A stretch of DNA of 64,000 nucleotides from Inia geoffrensis (taxonomy: Eukaryota; Chordata; Mammalia; Artiodactyla; Iniidae): positions 69,601,001 to 69,665,000 of the forward strand of contig CM070899.1 in the NCBI GenBank assembly GCA_036417435.1, written 5' to 3'. Positions 34,531-46,510 of this stretch are shown piece after piece. The notes beneath the pieces are model-generated. The model did no database searches. It was not told the DNA's origin and was given only the letters and a program-made list of their open reading frames with translations. Made by a program: the position numbers and the translations under genes. Within the stretch, counting starts at the first letter, position 1. Each line of letters begins with the position of its first letter.

Positions 34531-35685
34531 ACAGCTCAGAAAATGGATAATGCACTGATTTGGAAAAAAAAAAAAAAAATTCTAGCAAAATTTCATTAAT
34601 TGAGTAGAATTAATGTCAGTATGAAATAGTAAAAACATACTTGAAAATCTGATTATATTTTAGTATATATAATAATTTTAGCAATGCTAACAATCTATTA
34701 AGTAAATTATAATATCAGTGAAATAAGAATGGTACCCTGCAAATTTGAAAGCAACTCCTTTCTTCCCTTGAGTATTCTTCATATTATTATGTATGATTTT
34801 TTATATTGTTAGCAGATACTTTCATCACCGGTAAAATCAATATGAGTTGAACGCTTTTGAGTAATCAAAAATTAGTTAAATTTGAATTTATAAAATAAAA
34901 CTCATAATTTTTTAAAGTTGAATGAGGAATTCCATAGCTGAAGAATTAAAACCTACCTAAATTCACTTGGAGACTTGCTTATTTCAATACATATTCCTAT
35001 AGGTTAATCTTATTACATATTCTTGAATAAGTCCAAATTTGATGAGCTTAATAGGGGATAAGAGGATATTAAAGTCTTAAATGTTGACCTACAATATCAC
35101 ATGTATATTGGAATATCAATAATTTTTAACCAATTGGCTAAGAAAACTAAAACTCATGACTTTTTATATAAGATAATTAACACAAAAAACATGGGTCCTT
35201 GTCTAAGACCTACTTGTCTAAGTTAGGTTTTGATCTAGAGAATTCTCAAGTGCCTTCAGAGTAAATCAGTAGACTATCATAATGTGTCTTTATATTCACT
35301 AATGTTTATTTGGGAAAAGTATATCAGTTTCTATTTCAAGAACAAAAGCTAGAATACTAAACCTTGCATTTGTCTAGAACATTCAGTTTGAGGCTAATCT
35401 CTTCAAGACCGTTCTCTGAAGAGATTCTTGTGCTTCAACAGTTCAGTTACTGAAATATAACAAATTTGCTCTATTAAATTATAACCAGTTTCTCTAGGGA
35501 GTACCCTATTTAGAGCAAAGGTGAATAATTTTAACTTGGTTTAATAATTTGCTTCATCATTTTCCTGAGGCCATATAAGCATGAGGAGTTAAGGGGTATG
35601 GAGCAAAACAACTATCAACATAGGATGTCAGTGGCTTCATAGCCACCATCAAAATTGCAGAACCCCAGTCCTGAACAACAACATC
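34531..35685. other. AT-rich intergenic DNA
   Basis: Strongly AT-rich with a poly(A) run at about 34,564. No gene supported. Confidence 0.45.
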
Positions 35686-35895
35686 AGCTGACTTTTATTT
35701 AGCACTTACTTTGTGCCATCCACTGTCAGCACTTTACGTGCATTAACTCATGTAATCCTCGTAACAGCTCTATTATTGTCACTCCCATTTTATACACGAG
35801 GAAGCTGAGGAGCAGAGAGAATAAATCATTGATAGTGAGAAAGTGACCGAACAAAGATGTGAACCAGGTAGTCTGGCTCCGGAGTCCTCTCAACT
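35686..35895 (-). mobile_element. MIR SINE (well preserved)
   Basis: AGCACTTACTTTGTGCCATC, then TTAACTCATGTAATCCTCGT, TATACACGAGGAAGCTGAGG and CTGGCTCCGGAGTCC, in the order of a near-complete antisense MIR. Confidence 0.92.
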
Positions 35896-36219
35896 CCCCC
35901 CTCAACTTTGTTGTTTCCTTAATATTATACAGCAAGCATTTTTCTAAACTGTAACATTATTTGAAAACATTATGTACATAGCTGTACAACATCCTTAGAG
36001 TTTTACTGTAATTCATCTTACCATTTCTATATAATCTTAGTTTTCTGGGTTTTTTTTTTTTTTTGCTATTATAAATAATATTTATACAAATGTCAGACCA
36101 GCTTTTCAATGACTTACTTCTCAAAAAAGTGAAATTGACAAACATAAGAGTGTGAATTTTCTAAAGCACTTAACACATTATGCCAAAAGCTTCCAGAAAG
36201 CTTCTATGGGTTTATATTG

Positions 36220-36620
36220 AATATAACCCCAGGAGTACTAGCTAGAGAACAAAATAGCATAAGCAAAGGCACAGAAGGGTGAGAAAATGCGGTAAGTTCG
36301 GGAGAAGGGTGTAGAATAGTGGCAGAGGCTGAAACCAAAGAAGTGGACAGGGGCCAGACCATGAAGGGTACAGGGAAACCAAAAAATAGCTAAAAACAGT
36401 CCTAGGTTTCTGACTTGGGTGTCACCAACCATTGGATTACCAGAAATGAAATCAGATAAAAGGAGTAGGCATTTTGGGAGGAAGAAAATGAGATCAATTT
36501 TAAATACATTAAATATAAATTGTGTATGGCTTATCCACATGGCTATTTGAGATTTTCTGGCTTAGGACTCAGGGAAGCCAGAGCTTCAGCTGTAGATTTG
36601 GGAGTCAGTATTATATATTA
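36220..36620 (-). mobile_element. L2-like relic
   Basis: AGGCACAGAAGGGTGAGAAA, GGGGCCAGACCATGAAGGGT, GTAGATTTGGGAGTCAG resemble other antisense L2-like stretches in this window. Confidence 0.5.
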
Positions 36621-38041
36621 GGTCATTGAAAATTGGTTGATCACTCAAAGCACGTTACAGCAAAAAGATAAGCCAGAACATAGAGTTCTGGAAACAACAA
36701 TATTAAGAAGTCTTATAATCTTGCTTCTCTAAACCAAAAATTTTTGAACTATAAATAACTGTAATTTTGTGATAACTAGCACTAATCATATAATCACATC
36801 GCGGTTCTGAATTTGGGTAGCAATACCGCCCACTTTCCAACTGACTCGTGTATATATATCAAATGGATTTAAAACGTTGTAAGAGAGAGTCCTAATCATT
36901 TTGCCTTTAAAATACACATTTAGGATTTAAGAAATTCAACTTTGCTCTAAAAAGGAAAAATTTATAATAAATTAGAGTAGTAACGATACACACACTCATC
37001 TCAAGAACCGGGAATTTGGAATAATTACCAAATTTTGAGAAATTAGTATAATTTTGATATTCTCTGGCCAGCAGACAGTCATAAGAGAAGCCCTCCCCTC
37101 CCCACCCCCTCCCCCATGCTGAAAGACATTTTTTTTCTACAGGAAGGTCCCATCTAAATGATGTAGATTTGTATACTTTGCCACCTTGTGGTCATTGTAG
37201 TTATTTGCATGACTCCATCTGTACTATGGCTTGAAGATTTTTCCTGTTAAAATGGCTAGATGTTCTTATATATTTAATAACAATGCGAGCAAAAATATAT
37301 TAGAATAAACTTGAATGACCTTGACAAAAAGGCAACCATGTCCAAGATGAATACCTATGAGATGAATTTATTATGGGCTGGTATGACTCCTTGATGACCT
37401 TCCCTGGACCTTTCTTAAATGTTTTTTTTTCCTGCATGTTGCTACAGTAGTTATTTTGAAACAGAATAAATATTAATAAAAAGAAAAGGGCTGTTACTCT
37501 TGACAGTGTGAATACTGACATAATCTCTTTTTTGCATTTCACTAAAGCTTTAAACAGAAAATAAAACTCATGACATCATATATATGGAACATATATATGA
37601 ATAAATGATAACCTTCTGTGAAACTCAAACCAAAGCATCCCTGAACACTTAGGTCAAGCTCTGGTTTCTATATTTTCCAGTTTAATCTGTAAGAAATAAA
37701 TGTGCTGGAGAAATGAATATTTAAGATGTTTCTAGAGGTTCAGTAGCTATTGCCAGTTAACTAATGTGGTACAGATGCATTTTTAAGAGGTTTGGGTTAC
37801 TTGCAAGATAATAGTTACTGTATATTTCATTATATTGTTTCATTTTTTATTCCTTTTGGCATGAGATTTGATTTTTCTATGTTTGTAAATCAACAAAATA
37901 TTCAAACATTTGTTTTGGAAGCTACTCAGAATCATCTTGGTTTTAGTGCTCTTTCTTAGGCATAAACAGAGGATATTGCCATTTCAAGTCACTAGTTCTC
38001 TGTATCTTGAGGCAATAAACTGGGTTTTAAACAACAGATTT
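36621..38041. other. Intergenic DNA, no feature recognised
   Basis: Mostly AT-rich, with a C-rich patch at 37,089-37,116 and a short perfect hairpin at 37,576-37,600. No gene supported. Confidence 0.45.
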
Positions 38042-38207
38042 GGGACTTCCCTGACGGTTAAGACTTCACCTTCCAATGCAGGGGGTGCGAGTTCAATCCC
38101 CCGTTGGGGAGCTAAGATCCCACATGCCTTGTGGCCAAAAAAAACAAAGCAAAAAACAGAAGCAATATTGTAACAAATTCAATAAAGACTTTAAAAATGG
38201 TCCACAT
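38042..38207 (+). mobile_element. CHR-1-like tRNA-derived SINE
   Basis: GGGACTTCCCTGACGGTTAA, a B-box-like GAGTTCAATCCCCC, GTGGCCAAAAAAAAC, and the characteristic tail AAGCAATATTGTAACAAATT, then CAATAAAGACTTTAAAAATG. Older than the CHR-2 copies. Confidence 0.88.
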
Positions 38208-39009
38208 CAAAACACCTTTAAACAACAGTTTCATAGACATAGTCATTCTTAATATGCATTTTATTTCAAAATTCAGGAAACGTTATTTAAATGTAGTGAG
38301 TTGAACAGCTCGGCTAAATGTTCTTAATTTTCTTTCCTTAAAAAAATCTGTACACTTTTGACTCATTTAAGCTTTGGCATTAGAGTTGATAGGCTGCATA
38401 TTTACTCATGTTATTCAGCTGAAGGGACTTTCTCAAAAGTATATCAGTAGTACAGAGCCCTGTAGAAAACACACAGCCTTGACTACAAGAGAAATCATGG
38501 GGAGAAATGATTATCATTCTATCACTAGAAAACCAACCCAAATTACAGATGCTCTTGATGTTAGGTCCATAATGGCTGTTCTACATGATAAGCTCTCAAG
38601 AATATTTTGGCCCATGTGTCCAATAAGGACAGGTCCCTCCAGAAACATGAAGTAGCCAGGGCACACAGGCTTCTGCCACATATTTTTTCTCAGTTACCCA
38701 CCAGCTTTAACTGAAATGAGGAGGGAGATTTCTGATAGACTGTCCTCTGCTGTGTATTGGAAACAAATTGTAGTACCTTGTTTAATTCTGAATTAGGGAG
38801 ATTGGGTTTTACCTCATAGAATAAGAGGCTTTACTTATGCAGTGAGGATGGTCATAGCAGGCATCCATTGAAAAACATAAGGATAAAAAGGGATAAAAGG
38901 AATCACTTTTGTTCACATACTAAGGAGCTTTGATGCAAAAATAGTAGCTCCATTCACATGCAAGTCCCATTATATGTGATATAATAAAGAATAGTTTAAG
39001 TGAAAAAAA
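38208..39009. other. Intergenic DNA, no feature recognised
   Basis: No gene or recognised repeat. Confidence 0.4.
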
Positions 39010-39150
39010 AATCAGTTCAGATGAAAGCTTGATTTATACCCCAGCTCAGCCATTTCCTATTTAGGCAAGTATTTAGATGTCTCCAAGTCTCAGCTTTCTC
39101 ATCTGTAATATAAAAATAATTACACTTGCCTCAAGTGAACTCATGAACAT
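39010..39150 (+). mobile_element. MIR SINE relic
   Basis: TTTATACCCCAGCTCAGCCA, then CAAGTCTCAGCTTTCTCATC, TGTAATATAAAAATAATTAC, the MIR sense order. Confidence 0.75.
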
Positions 39151-39179
39151 TAAATAGAAAAAAAAATATTAAAAATTAT

Positions 39180-39520
39180 ACAAATGTGTGAGTCAGGATA
39201 GCATAGACTATGGTGTGGTAAGAAATAAGCCCCCAAGTCTAAGTGGGTTAACAAAAAAATGAAGTTTGTTTCTTGCTCATATTACAGTCTGATGCAAATC
39301 TAGTGAGACTCCTTTCCAAGTAGAAGCCCAGTTTCTAGCAGCACAAATGGAAGAGAGCACACAATAGAAATACACCCAGTTTTTGCTGTCCAGAATGGAA
39401 AGTGATGCACCACTTCTAAATCTGATTGCTGAGAGATAGTCACGTGATTTTATGTAGATGCATGGCAGCTGAGAATTGCAGATGAGCACGTGGATATATT
39501 GCAAAAACCAGCAACCCCTA
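39180..39520. mobile_element. Ancient interspersed repeat (family unassigned)
   Basis: AGTCAGGATAGCATAGACTA, CCCCCAAGTCTAAGTGGGTT and TTTGTTTCTTGCTCATATTA follow a common mammalian repeat wording (GTGGCTTAAAACAACAAAGGT type). I cannot name the family. Confidence 0.45.
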
Positions 39521-40170
39521 CCACAAGCAATGTATTTTTATTGTTGGAAAATTAGAGAGTTCAGATGCACATAAAGAAAAACATACACATTAAGCATAAT
39601 CTCACTGTCCTTTCAAAATTTCAGTATCCTGTCAAACTTTTCTACATATGCATTTTCATATAATTTTTAATGAGCACAGGTTTTCAATAAATGCTGTTTC
39701 CTTCTCCTTTGGAGACTCCACCCATTTTCCTTCCATGCAAGAAAAGCATGCAAATTGGGAACAAGAATGACACGGTAGGGATAAACTTAAATCTGCTCTA
39801 ATTTCCTTCAAATGCACACCAATTACACATGTCTGTAATTATTGGCAACTGATTACTTGTGATACAACTTTTTCCCAAGACCATGAAACAATGTGTCCTG
39901 ATTCAGAGGGTGAAAAGCCCTGCTTTCAGAACTTGCCAGAAGAGTTAGGTGGTGATGGAAGGAGTCATGAAACCTGGAACATATTTCCCTGGCTTCCTGT
40001 GTTCTACCTTAATTTCCCACGACAAAGTAGTGTGTATGATTTTTTCATTGTTTCCTAATCATGTTTGTATATGCAGTAAGTCAAACTGCAGCATTCATTC
40101 AATAACTCCTATGTTCATGTTCAAAACAAATTATACTGCACACAAGTTTATTTTCTTTCTCACTTCAAAT
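39521..40170. other. Intergenic DNA, no feature recognised
   Basis: No gene or recognised repeat. Confidence 0.4.
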
Positions 40171-40176
40171 CAGGTA

Positions 40177-40180
<4 letters not shown>

Positions 40181-40208
<28 letters not shown>

Positions 40209-40400
40209 GCGGTACGCGGGCCTCTCACTGTTATGGCCTCTCCCGTTGCAGAGCACAGGCTCCGGACGCGCAGGCTCAGCGGCCATGGCTCATGGGCCCA
40301 GCCGCTCCGCGGCATGTGGGATCTTCCCGGACCGGGGCACGAACCCGTGTCGCCTGCATCGGCAGGCGGACTCTCAACCACTGCACCACCAGGGAAGCCC
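40181..40400 (-). mobile_element. CHR-2 type tRNA-derived SINE
   Basis: A pure 28-T tail, then GCGGTACGCGGGCCTCTCAC, ending CCACCAGGGAAGCCC. The perfect 12-bp duplication CAGGTAGCTCTT is at 40171-40182 and 40401-40412. The long uninterrupted tail suggests recent insertion. Confidence 0.97.
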
Positions 40401-40412
40401 CAGGTAGCTCTT

Positions 40413-42128
40413 ATAAATAATACAAAACAGGCATGTTATTTTAGAAAAGTACAGAAAATAGCATCACCTCTTAACAATGTTACAGAAATATGTGGCTAGT
40501 TGGAAACCCTAAATCTAAACTCTTATGAATACTTATCCAAATGGACTCTGGAGAAGTAAGACTGACTTTTAAAAATCATCTTTTCTAATTTTTAATACTA
40601 AGGTAGATGTTTCATTGTAGGTAAGCATGGCTATAGAGATGTATAGACAAACAAGACAAGACAATATATTCCTGCCACCAGTACAATGAAGATGATTGTT
40701 ATATAGTCATAGCAGTTTACTTTTTGTAAAATATAAGCCCTGAGTGACATTCTTAGAGCTGGTAAAATACATTGTTGGTAGACTTATGAATACACTCAAC
40801 AGAATTAACTTAAATATTCTTTATTGAATTTAATTTAGGGTAGTGGTAGCAATAGATGCTTAGGCTCAGAAGGAATCATAACAGCCAGGACAGAAAGAGA
40901 AAATGATCCTTCTAGAGAGAGAGTGTGCATTCAAAGACAAGGAGAGAGTAGCTTCAGATCAATTTCATTCTCCCATGAGAATCATCTGTATAACAATTTC
41001 CAACCTGGTTTCTTGAAATTTCTACTCTAATTTTATTTTTTTACTTTATTAACACCCTACTATGACCAACTTTTTTTCCTCCTTTTTAGTTACCTTGATT
41101 GGATCTCTCAGTTACTTGAGCCCATAAGGAGCCTTTGAGAGGTGACCTAGTCTGAAAATGTTCATGATGATTGGTCTCTGAAGACTTCTTGAGGTAGGAC
41201 CCTTCACTTGGGAATCTGATAGATGTTTGAAAATGTTTTAAAGCTGATAACAATGTACTCATTTGAAGAGACATTTATTTTTATTTATCTGGAATAAGTA
41301 ATATGTTATCTCACTAGCATTCTGCAAACCCTAGGTGATAATTACCTATGTGAGAGGAGCTTGAAGAACAGTGCCTATCTGATCAAAATCCAGTGCCTAG
41401 GGTTTTGATTACTTTGTTAATGAAAATATTTCAATTTTTAGTGGTCTATAAGAGCAGGATAAGATACTGCTTTTGAAGGTTAAGAATTTCCAGTTCAAGA
41501 TACTAAGTCCTTGCTCTGCTAAAATGAACCGCTCACTTAGGAATGTAGAAGTTTCCCTAGTTCTACCTGTGTAGACAGGATGAGCCCAAAGGCTGGGCTG
41601 GAGACATTGCCTTTCACCATAAAGGTTTGATGTGAATCAGGGTCAGAAATTAAGACTGAAATTTTTTAGTCAAAGATGGAGATTTCTGGGACCTGGCAAA
41701 AATTATGCCACAATAGTAGTATAATTAGGGATGTGTTTTAGGAAGTTTGAAATAAATCAATGATAAAACATTCCTAAATCCAGGGAAACAATAAACTCAC
41801 AGAATATATCTGTAGGAAACCTACCATATAATTTAAGCATCTAGAATTAACAGGGAAAGATGGGGGAGAGAGAGAGAATGATATAGAAAGAAGATAAAAC
41901 GAGAAGACAGGAGACTTGGAGAGAGACAAATAGATATGAAAAGTCAAGATATGTGGGCAAGTATCTGCTACAATTCATAAAGAGTTTCCTGTCCCAATAC
42001 TAGGTCACATGCAACTTAGCTGTACTTCATATAATTTAGCTGTACTTCATTTTGATGAGCCCACTATATCATTAAAATAAGAATATTTTTTCTTGAACTG
42101 ATGTAACTGGATTTCTCATCTTTGCAAC
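40413..42128. other. Intergenic DNA, no feature recognised
   Basis: About 1.7 kb without a gene. Includes a GA-rich patch (41,860-41,945) and a short 20-bp-period repeat of TTAGCTGTACTTCAT at 42,016 and 42,036. Confidence 0.4.

Positions 42129-42162
<34 letters not shown>
42129..42162. repeat. (CA)n microsatellite
   Basis: About 17 perfect CA units. Confidence 0.97.
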
Positions 42163-42163
<1 letters not shown>

Positions 42164-42687
42164 TAATACACTAATTTTCTTAGTGTTTCAAGAAAACCTA
42201 CTGTGTGTAACAAAGTAGTGTATTCCCTGTAAATAGTGTGAGCTAAAACAAGAGTTGAATTCTGCCTGGTGTGATGTGATACAATCAAGATAATACTAAA
42301 GAATGTATTTATTTTTTAATGTATTTTTTGAAAATCAGCATTTATAGAACATTCCCTGATATTCTCTGGGAATTTGTAGACGAGCAATAAAAAGATGTAA
42401 TTTCCAACCTGGAGAAGTTTGAGTCCAGCAGTGGAAGTTCACAGTCTGGCAAACCCTGAAGTGTAATGTTTTGGACTAGAAATATCTCTGCCGACAAATC
42501 ACTCTGTCAAGGCTGTGGGCTGTCAGAGCTGGTAATTTCTGCTATTGATGTCAGTATCCTGTCCCTCCTTATCATGATATTGTTAGCTTTCTTACTCCTT
42601 AATTGCACTTATAAAAGAATCCATTACCAACCTGAATTCTTTACCATGAGATTCTATTTTGCTTGTGAACAAACCTGATGTTCCTGC
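42163..42687. other. Intergenic DNA, no feature recognised
   Basis: No gene or recognised repeat. Confidence 0.4.
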
Positions 42688-43027
42688 TGTCTAAGTCCGC
42701 TTGGGCTGCTATAACAAACATACCAGAGGCTGGGTGGCTTAAACAACAGAACTTTATTTCTCACAGTCCCAGAGGCTGGGAAGTCTGAGATCAAGGTGCC
42801 AGTAGGTTTGGTTCCTGTGATAATCCTATTCTTGTTTGCAGACTGTCACCTTCTTGCTGTAACCTCACATGGTGGAGAGAGCGAGCTCTGGTCTCTTCAT
42901 CCCCTTCTAAGGGCACCAATCCCATCATGGGGGTGCCACTGCTGTTACTTCCAAATACCATCACACTGGGGAATTAGGGCTTTAACATATGAATTTGGGG
43001 GAAAACACAAACATTCAGTCCGTAGCA
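42688..43027 (-). mobile_element. Ancient interspersed repeat, LTR-like
   Basis: TAAGTCCGCTTGGGCTGCTA, ACATACCAGAGGCTGGGTGG, then TCCCAGAGGCTGGGAAGTCT, and ending ACATTCAGTCCGTAGCA. On the minus strand it begins TG, ends CA and has an AATAAA-type hexamer about 60 nt before the end, which would suit an LTR. It could also be an L1 3' end; the family is not certain. Confidence 0.65.
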
Positions 43028-43370
43028 CTTGCACAGGGTCACCTTTAAAAAGGGTATTAGTTAAAGATGAACCATGTGTCTGATTTTTAGATAAAATTTT
43101 AGCTAAGATATGAAATGGAAACGTGTTCTTTTGCCCAATTGAGATAAATATACTTGAATCCTCTTTCCAGAAATCTAATCAAATGGAGAGTTCTCACCCT
43201 GGCCAAGTTTTCTGAAACATTCGAAACACTCTGTTGACCTACATCGTTGTACATTGTTAGCAGCTGAAAACATTAATATCACAGTGTGCTAGAGTTACAA
43301 AATGTTTTGAAATAGTTCTAGAGACCTGGTTATGCTTATATAGTGCAGCAAGATATTAAAGATATTAAGT
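43028..43370. other. Intergenic DNA, no feature recognised
   Basis: No gene or recognised repeat. Confidence 0.4.
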
Positions 43371-43470
43371 CCTTCACATATTTATTGATGTCCTACTATG
43401 CATTTTGTAGGCACTGTGCTAGATAGTGAGGACTCAGCCCTCAAGTAGAGTCTAATCCAGAAGATGAAAA
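43371..43470 (-). mobile_element. L2 3' end relic
   Basis: TTCACATATTTATTGATGTC, TACTATGCATTTTGTAGGCA, CTGTGCTAGATAGTGAGGAC, the antisense L2 end. Confidence 0.7.
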
Positions 43471-43524
43471 AACCAAAGAGACAACATGTCAAAAGTCTCA
43501 GAGATAATGGCCTGTAGCATTCCA

Positions 43525-43690
43525 TAGATGTCTGATTCTAGAAGGGAACCAAAGCATCTGGTCTAGCCCTTCACTGTGCAGAAGTTGAAGCTGAAGTTCA
43601 GAGGAAGTCCCTCATTTGGGACCCCCTGGGTCTAAAACCCAAGACTTCTGATGGTCCCAGGAGCACTGATGGTCCCAGGAGAGAGTGGAT
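43525..43690 (-). mobile_element. MIR3-like relic with an 18-bp duplication
   Basis: CATCTGGTCTAGCCCTTCAC, then a degraded GGACCCCCTGGGTCTAAAAC. CTGATGGTCCCAGGAG occurs at 43,648 and 43,666. Confidence 0.5.
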
Positions 43691-44599
43691 GCATGGCACA
43701 GATCCTAAACTCACATATTGGTTTGTTTGGGGGACTCATTTAAGTTCCTGGTTTTTGTACTTTTTATAGGAGTCAGGGTCTAACTACAAAGAATATTATG
43801 ATCATCCAAATTCAAAAAAGCACAAAACAATGCTGTGAAAATTTTACAGTACCAGTTTGTAAGTTATTCCTAATGGCCCCAATATTGTTCGATTTCTAAC
43901 TCCTAGAAGGAAGGAAGTCATACACGCTGATACCCTCACGACATGGAACACACGTGGTACTTGGTGTTAAGTACCAAGCTCTTAGATTAATTAATTAATA
44001 TATAAACTGGGGACAGGGAAGTGAGAAGCTGGGGTTTCAGGAAGAAGTAACTGAGTAAGTTATTCTGGAAAAAAGTTTGCCTCATAGCAAGTGTATCCAC
44101 CTGAGTTATAAATAACTGAAAACAGCACCTCCTATGAAAGCACAAATCTTATGTATAGTAGCCTTGCAAGGCAAAATTCTGTAAGATTTTCAAGGAAAAT
44201 GGTATAACAAGTGACAGAAAAATGCACGGTACGATACAAAGGTTGATACAATGTTCTTGCTTTTTTGTGGCTTCAGATTTCAGACATACTTTGAACCTCC
44301 ACCCTTACAAAGACATCTTGATCTCCTCAATGATACCATGGGACCTCAGTAACCCTTGTTCTATTTGCATGTAACTTTCCCCTGGCCTCCTCCTCAGGCC
44401 ATGAGCCAAGGCACAAAGTCATGCCTGCTTCCACTGCAGCTCCAGGGGAAGCTCGGGAAGGCTGCAAATGATTGGCATTATCACTAGCTCTTCCACAGCC
44501 ATAGAATTTCAAACCCTCTTGGTTTTCTGTTTTCCTTTTAAAAGTTCTGACATGACTTTCAGAGAATCAATCTAGAATGAGATTATTCATGCATATTAG
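43691..44599. other. Intergenic DNA, no feature recognised
   Basis: No gene or recognised repeat. Confidence 0.4.
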
Positions 44600-44713
44600 A
44601 TTACTTAAGTCTCTCCTTCTGATACCAAAAAAAAGAGTCTCCAAATACACAGAACATTACTTAAGTCTCTCCTTCTGATACCAAAAATAAAAGAGTCTCC
44701 AAATACACAGAAC
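44600..44713. repeat. 56-bp tandem duplication
   Basis: Two copies of ATTACTTAAGTCTCTCCTTC... (44,600-44,655 and 44,656-44,713). They are identical except for a 2-bp TA insertion in the A run of the second copy. Confidence 0.97.
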
Positions 44714-45204
44714 ATTAGTATTTGTTTAAAGGGCATGGGTTTTATAAAAATAGGCCCTAATTTCTAACAGGTGTCACTGACTGAGTAGCATGAAAACTGC
44801 CAATTATTTGAAAGAGGACTCTGTATTTAGAAAAGATTTAGAGACTAAATAATAATAATTTAAAGTTCTTGGTCAGGGTTAGTGCTGGATATTTTCCATC
44901 TGTCCTTCCAGGTCCACCGTGCCGATTCTGGACCCTCCTCTGTGCTCCGGTAGATGGAGCTTGTGTCCTACTTCTCCTGGGCTTCCTGTCCTTGGGCTAC
45001 AACTGGCTTCAGTCTGTGGAAGGAAAGAGCGGGAGAATGAAGGAGGGAACTAGAATTCTGGTAAACGACTTATTCCTTCCCTTTTCCTCTAGAGGCGGGT
45101 GTGGTAACAACTCCCCTTGTTGTGAGCCCCAGGGTGCTGCATTATCCTTTGGGTTTCCTTTCTTCTCTTGACAGATACAGAAAAACTTCAGCAAAAACAT
45201 AGAG
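44714..45204. other. Intergenic DNA, no feature recognised
   Basis: 44,880-45,170 is relatively GC-rich with a 100-codon open frame that has no recognisable domain. No gene is claimed. Confidence 0.4.
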
Positions 45205-45305
45205 CTAATTAAGCTCAATGAGGTTAGGAATTTCTGCTTTGCTCAGAGCCTAGAAGAATACCAGGCAAATAGTAGGCACTCAGCACATACTTGTGGAATA
45301 AATTG
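45205..45305 (+). mobile_element. L2 3' end relic
   Basis: AGCTCAATGAGGTTAGGAAT, then CAAATAGTAGGCACTCAGCA, CATACTTGTGGAATAAA, the sense L2 end. Confidence 0.75.
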
Positions 45306-45659
45306 TTATACATGTACATTCTTATGAAAATTATAATTGTTAAATAAAGATATGTAAAGATAATATTTATGATTTGTCAACATAGAAATTAAAAATAAAT
45401 TCCTACATGCATACCAAAAAAAAAAAACCCCAATCACATCCATTTTTATCATATGTACTTGATTTTTGCTACAAGTATATGAATAAAAAGGTATTAATGA
45501 ATGAGAGCGACACTGGCAGTGCCCTAATGAAAATACCTGGAGAAAGATGGTCACTGCTTAAGACAGAATTTAACCTTTGTAGGCAGGAGATAGTTTATGC
45601 TTTCTCTTTCAACTCCCCCAAAATAAACTGCACAGTTATGCAGTCCCTTATGTAATAAA

Positions 45660-46060
45660 TGTTTATCTAGTCCAGACAGGGCTTCCGCACTGCTCTAGAA
45701 GCTGGGAGTATAATGATGAATAAACTAGATCCTACCTCTCTCCACCCTATGGAGATGTGATGGGCTATGGGTGGGGTAGATGAGTATTGAGTGTTTTGGG
45801 AGCCCCGGAAAGGATTATCTGATCCTTGCCTTAAGACTTCTTAACAGGAGAGCTGAGAGATAAGGTGATGGGCGGTGAGGTGGGGCAGGAAGGTTTTCCA
45901 GGCACAGGGGACAAGAGTCTGCACAAAGTTGTGGAGAGCGAAAGCATGCCTCACTCAGGCAACTGGAAGAAGTTCCTTACGGCTGGAAAACAGAGTGAGA
46001 AATGGGGATGGAGAAGTAGGTAGGTCAGACCATGAAAGGCTTTACATAAGATTTAAGGGA
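45660..46060 (-). mobile_element. L2-like relic
   Basis: CTCTAGAAGCTGGGAGTATA, then AGGTTTTCCAGGCACAGGGG, TCAGACCATGAAAGGCTTTA, consistent with antisense L2. Confidence 0.6.
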
Positions 46061-46269
46061 GTTGACATTTCAAACCAGCTAAGTGCTCATAGAAAAGGGG
46101 CAAAAGAAAGGAAAATGATTATTCTGTCCATATTCTCCAAAATATAAATATACATACACATTTTATATCTCCCAGCTGGAAGGAAGTTAAGGATCCCCCA
46201 AATTGCTGTAAAGCAATGGTTTTCTAATTGATACTAACCCATATTCTTTGATTTGTTTAAAGAACAACT

Positions 46270-46510
46270 ATGGTAGAGCAGTTAATAGTTACTGTGTGTT
46301 TGCTATGATACAGGCAATGTTCTAGAAAACTTATAGGTGTGATTTTCTTTAGCAATCAAGATAACTGGATTTATAACCTTTGGAAGTAGTTACTATTAGT
46401 ATCCAAAATTTAGAGGTAAGGAAGAAGAGGTAAAGGGAGGTTAAATGTCTTATTCAAGGTCACACAGATAGTTATGTCTTATTCAAGGTCACACAGATAG
46501 TTAAGTGGTA
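46270..46510 (-). mobile_element. MIR SINE relic with a 29-bp tandem duplication
   Basis: A degraded antisense MIR: ATGATACAGGCAATGTTCTA, AAAATTTAGAGGTAAGGAAG. The segment ATGTCTTATTCAAGGTCACA is repeated with period 29 (46,445-46,473 and 46,474-46,502). Confidence 0.8.

Noticed and set aside
37176..37190. CTCF-like GCCACCTTGTGG
   Set aside because: The reverse complement differs from the core at one informative position and the site lies in poorly structured AT-rich DNA.
42688..43027. Coding frame of 95 codons
   Set aside because: It lies within a well-known mammalian interspersed repeat.
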